NCBI GenBank assembly: GCA_038323315.1
Contig: JBBQGU010000102.1
Span: 1-11,091 of the forward strand
Length of the DNA stretch: 11,091 nucleotides
DNA from: Stagnihabitans sp038323315
GTDB taxonomy: Bacteria > Pseudomonadota > Alphaproteobacteria > Rhodobacterales > Rhodobacteraceae
Direction of reading: 5' to 3'
Position 1 is the stretch's first letter; the number at the start of each line of letters is the position of its first letter. The notes below the pieces were generated by a model. That model was not told the DNA's origin. It saw only the letters and a program-made list of their open reading frames with translations, and searched no databases. Positions 6,802 through 11,091 of this stretch are shown one piece after another. A program made the position numbers and the translations under genes.

Positions 6802-8653
6802 TGTTGCGGGCTGCACTTCTCACATGGGCAAGGATCAAAGTCAACGCTGCTGGCGTAACCCCCTCGATCCGCGCCGCCTCAGCAAGATTACGCGGCCGCT
6901 TTCGCTGCAACTTGCACTTAAGCTCCGTCGACATCCCTCTCAGGTCACTATAATTTAGGTCAGCCGGAATTTCGACCGCCTCATCCCGCCGCAGTGCCGC
7001 AACTTCAGCATTCTGCCGTTCCAAATACGGAGTATAAAGCGCATCAGTCGCACATTGCCTGCGAATGTGAGCAGGAAATGTAATGAAATCCGGCAACAGT
7101 GCGGCAATGTGCCCCTCTGTCACCTCCGGCATTGAAAGAACGTGCCAAAGACTACGCCGCGGCCCGTCGGAGCTAACTGCTATGCCAACGTCCCGCAACA
7201 CTTGTGGCGTCGCAGTCTGTGCGTGTAATAGTTCGCGAGCCTCCTGCAACTGCGTTAACTTTAAAACGTAACCCTCACGACGACTTTCAGATATCAGTCC
7301 TGCCGCAATCCCCATACCTGTCAGTCGTTGATCTGCATTATCGGCCCGTAGTGCCAGCCGAAATTCCGCTCGCGACGTGAACATTCTATAGGGTTCCGTC
7401 ACCCCCAAATGTGTCAGATCGTCAATCATTACGCCAATATAACTGTCCGCCCGACCAAAATGCAGTGCATTTCGGCCCAGCGCCGCTGCCGCTGCGTTGG
7501 CGCCAGCCACCAATCCCTGAGCGGCCGCTTCCTCATAGCCCGTCGTCCCATTGATCTGGCCAGCGAAATACAGCCTCGAAATCTTTGACTCCATAGTGCT
7601 CGTCAATTCATATGGGTCAAAATAGTCATATTCTATAGCATAGCCCGGCTGAAGGATCGTAACTGTCTCCAATCCCTTTATACTTCGGACGTAGTCCAAC
7701 TGGACATCAGCGGGTAGAGATGTGGAGATGCCATTGGGATAAACTGTATGATCTTGCAGACCTTCCGGTTCCAGAAAAATTTGATGCGATGCCTTGTCGG
7801 CAAAACGGACAACCTTATCCTCGATCGACGGGCAATAGCGCGGCCCAACCCCCTCAATAAACCCGCCATACATCGCTGATTTGTCGAGGTTCCGCCGGAC
7901 TATTTCATGAGTTTGCTCATTCGTATGCGTGATCCCACATGTAATTTGTGGCGCAATCGGCTTGCTATGCAGAAAAGACATCATCACCGGCACATCATCA
8001 CTCGGCTGCCGCTCCAGGCCCGCCCAGTCGATCGTCCGCCCGTCCAGTCTCGGCGGCGTCCCCGTCTTCAACCGCCCACGCTTCAACACCAATTCAGCCA
8101 GTTGCGCCGCCAACCGGGTGCACGCCGCATCCCCCTCCCGGCCACCAGATCGCCGAACGTCACCGATATGGATTATCCCGTTCAGAAATGTCCCAGCCGT
8201 CAGTACGACTGCCGCCGCCGTCAGTATGGCCCCGTCTGCCAGAACAACGCCTCCAACCACACCCTCTGACAACATGGTCAGCTCGGCAACTTCGCCTTCC
8301 ACTACGTCCAAGCCTGATTGACCAGCCAACAGGCTCTGCACCGCAGCTTTGTAGAGCCGCCGGTCTGCTTGTGTGCGTGGTCCCTGCACTGCCGGCCCCT
8401 TGCTTCGGTTCAACAGCCGAAACTGTATCCCCGCCCGATCCGCTGCCACACCCATAATTCCGTCCAACGCGCCAATTTCGCGCACCAGATGCCCCTTGCC
8501 CAAGCCGCCAATTGCCGGATTGCAAGACATCGTGCCAATGCTTGCTTTGCTCATCGAAATCAAGGCCGTCGCCGCCCCCATCCGTGCCGACGCCGCGGCA
8601 GCCTCCGCCCCCGCGTGTCCACCACCAATCACAATGACATCATAGTGTTTCAC
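6788..8653 (-). CDS. mnmG: MnmG (GidA), FAD-dependent tRNA uridine-5-carboxymethylaminomethyl modification enzyme
   Basis: MnmG acts with MnmE to attach the (carboxymethyl)aminomethyl group at C5 of wobble U34 in certain tRNAs, using FAD, NADH and methylene-tetrahydrofolate. The product has 621 residues from this GTG. The FAD Rossmann motif is IGGGHAGAEAA (9-19). SCNPAIGGLGKGH (43-55) contains Cys44 and RYCPSIEDK (272-280) contains Cys274, corresponding to the two catalytic cysteines. GTFLNG (154-159) and KTGTPPRL (196-203) are also present. No ATG is available. GTG 8653 gives the family-like MKHYDVIVIGGG and has GAGGA nine bases upstream. TTG 8662 would leave only one base between that site and the start. 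The start region is overlaid by a parS palindrome. The gene is 12 bp behind mnmE and overlaps rsmG. Confidence 0.96.
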   Translation of the reverse strand: MKHYDVIVIGGGHAGAEAAAASARMGAATALISMSKASIGTMSCNPAIGGLGKGHLVREIGALDGIMGVAADRAGIQFRLLNRSKGPAVQGPRTQADRRLYKAAVQSLLAGQSGLDVVEGEVAELTMLSEGVVGGVVLADGAILTAAAVVLTAGTFLNGIIHIGDVRRSGGREGDAACTRLAAQLAELVLKRGRLKTGTPPRLDGRTIDWAGLERQPSDDVPVMMSFLHSKPIAPQITCGITHTNEQTHEIVRRNLDKSAMYGGFIEGVGPRYCPSIEDKVVRFADKASHQIFLEPEGLQDHTVYPNGISTSLPADVQLDYVRSIKGLETVTILQPGYAIEYDYFDPYELTSTMESKISRLYFAGQINGTTGYEEAAAQGLVAGANAAAAALGRNALHFGRADSYIGVMIDDLTHLGVTEPYRMFTSRAEFRLALRADNADQRLTGMGIAAGLISESRREGYVLKLTQLQEARELLHAQTATPQVLRDVGIAVSSDGPRRSLWHVLSMPEVTEGHIAALLPDFITFPAHIRRQCATDALYTPYLERQNAEVAALRRDEAVEIPADLNYSDLRGMSTELKCKLQRKRPRNLAEAARIEGVTPAALTLILAHVRSAARNNVAI

Positions 8654-8661
8654 GTGAAACA
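8646..8661. other. parS: parS centromere site over the mnmG start (site 3)
   Basis: This is a second perfect copy of TGTTTCACGTGAAACA. It spans the gap between the ribosome-binding site and the GTG start of mnmG and includes the first codons, about 2.5 kb upstream of parA. It is identical to the copy at 3295-3310. Confidence 0.93.
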
Positions 8662-8662
8662 A

Positions 8663-8667
8663 TCCTC
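8663..8667 (-). promoter_or_regulatory. ribosome-binding site deciding the mnmG start
   Basis: Minus-strand GAGGA lies nine bases before GTG 8653 and overlaps the mnmE stop TGA (8668-8666). The parS palindrome lies between this site and the start codon. The placement argues for GTG 8653 over TTG 8662. Confidence 0.6.
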
Positions 8668-9940
8668 ATTTGCCGATGCAGAAGCTTGCAAATATTTCAT
8701 CCAGCAGGTTTTCAACGTCAATGCGCCCAACCAACTGATCCAGAAATCGCAAGCCCCTGCGCAATTCCACTGCCACCAACTCACCCCGGGTTTCCGGACG
8801 TTCTAGCTCATCCAGCGCCGATTCCATAGCACCGATTGCATGCACCATCGCAACTCTGTGCCTCTCCCGCGTCATAACACCGGTACCAGAAACCCGGGCT
8901 TCCAATTCGGCAATAATACGAGCGATCAATACATCCATACCGAACCCTGTCGAACCCGACACTCCCTCGCCCCGCAAATCACCCTTACCCAGTATCTCGA
9001 TGTCACCGGCCACTGGCACCATCAGCAATTCCTCACCAGGCTCATCTCGCAAAAACACGCGCATGTCTGCGGCTTTAGCACGCGCAATCGCACGCGCAAT
9101 ACCGATTTCCTCAATCGGATCAAGACCCTGCCGCAATCCGGCCGTGTCCAATACGGTGACAGGCAGCCCCGCCAGGTTCATCCGCACCTCAATCACATCC
9201 CGCGTCGTCCCGGCAATCTCCGAAGTGATTGCCGCTTCCCGCCCCGCCAGCGCGTTCAACAAGGTCGACTTGCCTACATTAGGCGCACCGACAATCGCGA
9301 CTTCAAACCCATCCCGTACCCGCTCGGCCACATGGCACCCTGCCACCTCAATCCGCAACTCTTCAACGACCGCCAACACCAAGCCGCGAACCTCCGGCGC
9401 TACATCCACCGGCACATCTTCATCGGCAAAATCAATCACTGCCTCGATCAAGGCGGCAGCCCGGATCAACTTCCGCCGCCACCCTTCGGCCCGCTTGCCA
9501 ATCGCCCCTGACAGCACTCGCATCGCCTGCCGCCGTTGCATCTCGGTCTCCGCTTCGATCAGATCGGCCAGCCCCTCAACCTGCGCCAGATCCAGCCGTC
9601 CATTTTCCAACGCTCGCCGCGAAAACTCCCCCGGTTCCGCCATCCGCAACCCAACCGCCGACAAAGCCGCCGCAATCGATTGCGTCACCGCCAAACTGCC
9701 ATGCACCTGCAGTTCTGCCACCGCTTCCCCGGTAAAACTGTGCCCCTCCGCAAACAGCAGCACCAGCGCCTCATCCAGCACTTCGCCACCCCAGGACAGC
9801 TGCCTCAGTGCCGCTCTCCGAGGCTCCGGCAGCACCGCACACAACTGCCCCACCGCCTCAAACGCCAACGGACCCGAAATCCGAAACACCGCCACGCCCG
9901 ACTTTCCGCGCGACGAGGCCAAAGCAAAGATCGTGTCCAC
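8666..9940 (-). CDS. mnmE: MnmE (TrmE), GTPase of the tRNA wobble-uridine modification complex
   Basis: MnmE is a dimerising, potassium-activated GTPase that works with MnmG on tRNA wobble U34. The 424 residues show the N-terminal folate-binding domain (start MDTIFALASSRGKSGVAVFR, then GEAVAELQVHGS at 71-82 and EPGEFSRRALENGRLDLAQ at 102-120). A helical domain follows. The embedded G domain has G1 GAPNVGKS (218-225), G2 GTTRD (244-248) and G3 DTAG (265-268). The C-terminal FCIGK carries the essential cysteine, Cys421. The usual G4 motif NKxD appears as GKGD (318-321), so the guanine-contacting asparagine is missing. The start is GTG, nine bases behind the rho stop, without a strong ribosome-binding site. 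The stop TGA overlaps the ribosome-binding site of mnmG. Confidence 0.96.
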   Translation of the reverse strand: MDTIFALASSRGKSGVAVFRISGPLAFEAVGQLCAVLPEPRRAALRQLSWGGEVLDEALVLLFAEGHSFTGEAVAELQVHGSLAVTQSIAAALSAVGLRMAEPGEFSRRALENGRLDLAQVEGLADLIEAETEMQRRQAMRVLSGAIGKRAEGWRRKLIRAAALIEAVIDFADEDVPVDVAPEVRGLVLAVVEELRIEVAGCHVAERVRDGFEVAIVGAPNVGKSTLLNALAGREAAITSEIAGTTRDVIEVRMNLAGLPVTVLDTAGLRQGLDPIEEIGIARAIARAKAADMRVFLRDEPGEELLMVPVAGDIEILGKGDLRGEGVSGSTGFGMDVLIARIIAELEARVSGTGVMTRERHRVAMVHAIGAMESALDELERPETRGELVAVELRRGLRFLDQLVGRIDVENLLDEIFASFCIGK

Positions 9941-9949
9941 AGCGCAGCG

Positions 9950-11091
9950 TCAGGCGTTCATCGAATCGAAGAACTCGCCATTCGACTTGGTCTGCTTCAA
10001 CTTCGAGATCAGGAATTCGATGGCATCCGTGGTCCCCATCGGGTTCAAGATTCGCCGCAGAACATAGGTCTTCTGCAGATCCATCTTCTCTATCAGCAAA
10101 TCTTCCTTCCGCGTTCCCGATTTCAGAATATCAATCGCCGGAAACACCCGCTTATCCGCAACCTTGCGGTCCAGCACGATCTCGCTGTTGCCGGTCCCCT
10201 TGAATTCCTCAAAGATCACTTCATCCATCCGACTGCCGGTATCAATCAACGCCGTCGCAATGATTGTCAGCGACCCACCTTCCTCGATATTCCGCGCCGC
10301 CCCAAAGAACCGCTTCGGCCGCTGCAACGCATTCGCATCGACACCCCCGGTCAAAACCTTCCCGCTCGAAGGCACCACCGTATTGAACGCCCTACCTAGC
10401 CTGGTGATCGAGTCGAGCAAGATCACAACATCTCGCTTATGCTCCACCAACCGCTTGGCTTTCTCGATCACCATCTCCGCCACCGCCACATGTCGCGTCG
10501 CCGGCTCGTCAAAGGTCGAGGAGACTACCTCACCCTTCACCGACCGCTGCATGTCGGTCACTTCCTCCGGCCGCTCATCGATCAACAACACGATCAGATA
10601 GCATTCCGGATGATTCGTCGCGATCGAATGCGCAATATTCTGCAACAACACCGTCTTGCCGGTCCGCGGCGGTGCCACAATCAACCCCCGCTGCCCCTTC
10701 CCGATCGGCGCCACCAGGTCGATGATCCGGGCCGACCGATCCTTGATCGTCGGGTCCTCCACCTCCATCTTGAACCGCTCATCGGGGTACAACGGCGTCA
10801 GGTTGTCGAAATGCACCTTGTGACGGGCCTTCTCAGGATCATCAAAGTTGATCTTGGTGACCTTCGTCATGCAGAAATACCGCTCACCCTCCTTCGGTGC
10901 CGCGATAACCCCTTCAATCGTGTCACCCGTCCGCAGGCTGAACAGCCGCAAAATCTCCGGGCTCACATAAATATCATCCGGACCCGACAGATAGTTGGCC
11001 GAAGGACTGCGCAAGAACCCGAACCCGTCCTGCAACACCTCCAGCACACCGTCGCCACCAATCTCCCACCCCTCCTCGGCATGTTCCTTCA
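9950..11091 (-). CDS. rho: Transcription termination factor Rho (5' end outside window)
   Basis: Rho is a hexameric RNA-dependent ATPase and helicase that ends transcription of untranslated RNA. The window holds 379 C-terminal residues. The frame stays open to the right edge, so the apparent start at 11047 is internal; by family length about 40 N-terminal residues are missing. Visible are the RNA-binding RNP1-like DGFGFLRS just after the edge, and Walker A APPRTGKT (visible residues 139-146). Walker B VVILLDSITRLG is at about 221-232, and ATALIDTGSRMDEVIFEEFK with GTGNSE covers the Q/R-loop and arginine-finger region. Rho heads the leftward operon with mnmE. Its promoter is outside the window. 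Confidence 0.97.
   Translation of the reverse strand, partial: KEHAEEGWEIGGDGVLEVLQDGFGFLRSPSANYLSGPDDIYVSPEILRLFSLRTGDTIEGVIAAPKEGERYFCMTKVTKINFDDPEKARHKVHFDNLTPLYPDERFKMEVEDPTIKDRSARIIDLVAPIGKGQRGLIVAPPRTGKTVLLQNIAHSIATNHPECYLIVLLIDERPEEVTDMQRSVKGEVVSSTFDEPATRHVAVAEMVIEKAKRLVEHKRDVVILLDSITRLGRAFNTVVPSSGKVLTGGVDANALQRPKRFFGAARNIEEGGSLTIIATALIDTGSRMDEVIFEEFKGTGNSEIVLDRKVADKRVFPAIDILKSGTRKEDLLIEKMDLQKTYVLRRILNPMGTTDAIEFLISKLKQTKSNGEFFDSMNA

Noticed and set aside
9000..10067. 355-residue plus-strand open frame opposite mnmE and the rho 3' end
   Set aside because: It is rich in Ser, Arg, Ala and Pro with no recognisable domain, and lies antisense to a clear MnmE/Rho pair. GC-rich codons commonly leave the opposite strand open.
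10142..10155. DnaA-box-like TTATCCGCA in rho
   Set aside because: It is a single imperfect copy inside coding sequence with no cluster and no AT-rich unwinding region, so there is no support for oriC here.
1..11091. A previously undescribed defence, mobile or biosynthetic system
   Set aside because: Every gene except the left-edge fragment is a recognised core gene in a familiar order, with no large gene-free gap, transposase, integrase, repeat array or unexplained gene cluster.

Overview
The window is an ordinary, well-conserved chromosomal segment of an alphaproteobacterium. It is most likely a member of the Rhodobacteraceae (roseobacter group). The evidence is the high third-position GC, the gene orders hrcA-grpE / rph-rdgB-hemW and rho-mnmE-mnmG-rsmG-parA-parB, and protein signatures such as the VSRET segment of RsmG. 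I see no mobile element, CRISPR array, tRNA or rRNA, and no convincing new multi-gene system. The most interesting layer is DNA-level: three parS-type centromere palindromes are embedded in gene ends, gene starts or coding sequence around parAB.

Left part (1-1978). A short plus-strand C-terminal fragment of an unrecognised protein, possibly of the secreted calcium-binding type, ends at 165 inside a long hairpin. It faces the leftward heat-shock pair hrcA-grpE (repressor and DnaK nucleotide exchange factor). A promoter with both sigma70-like and sigma32-like features lies in the 108-bp intergenic region upstream of hrcA.

Middle part (1979-4469). The rightward genes rph (RNase PH), rdgB (house-cleaning NTP pyrophosphatase) and hemW (haem chaperone, radical-SAM family) are tightly packed. 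rph and rdgB overlap by one base (TGATG). The stop codon of rdgB lies inside a perfect parS palindrome that runs up to the start of hemW. hemW then meets parB tail to tail with 2 bp between the stop codons.

Right part (4472-11091). A leftward operon reads rho (5' end outside the window), mnmE, mnmG, rsmG, parA, parB. MnmE and MnmG form the tRNA wobble-uridine modification complex, RsmG methylates 16S rRNA, and ParA/ParB with parS segregate the replicated origin region. Gaps of 9 and 12 bp and overlaps of 8 to 14 bp point to one transcript with translational coupling. The presence of parAB and parS suggests that this stretch lies in the origin-proximal domain of the chromosome, but I see no replication origin itself in the window.

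Starts were re-chosen where ribosome-binding sites or family length argued for it: grpE at 770, hrcA at 1870, hemW at 3312, rsmG at 6801, and mnmG at GTG 8653.
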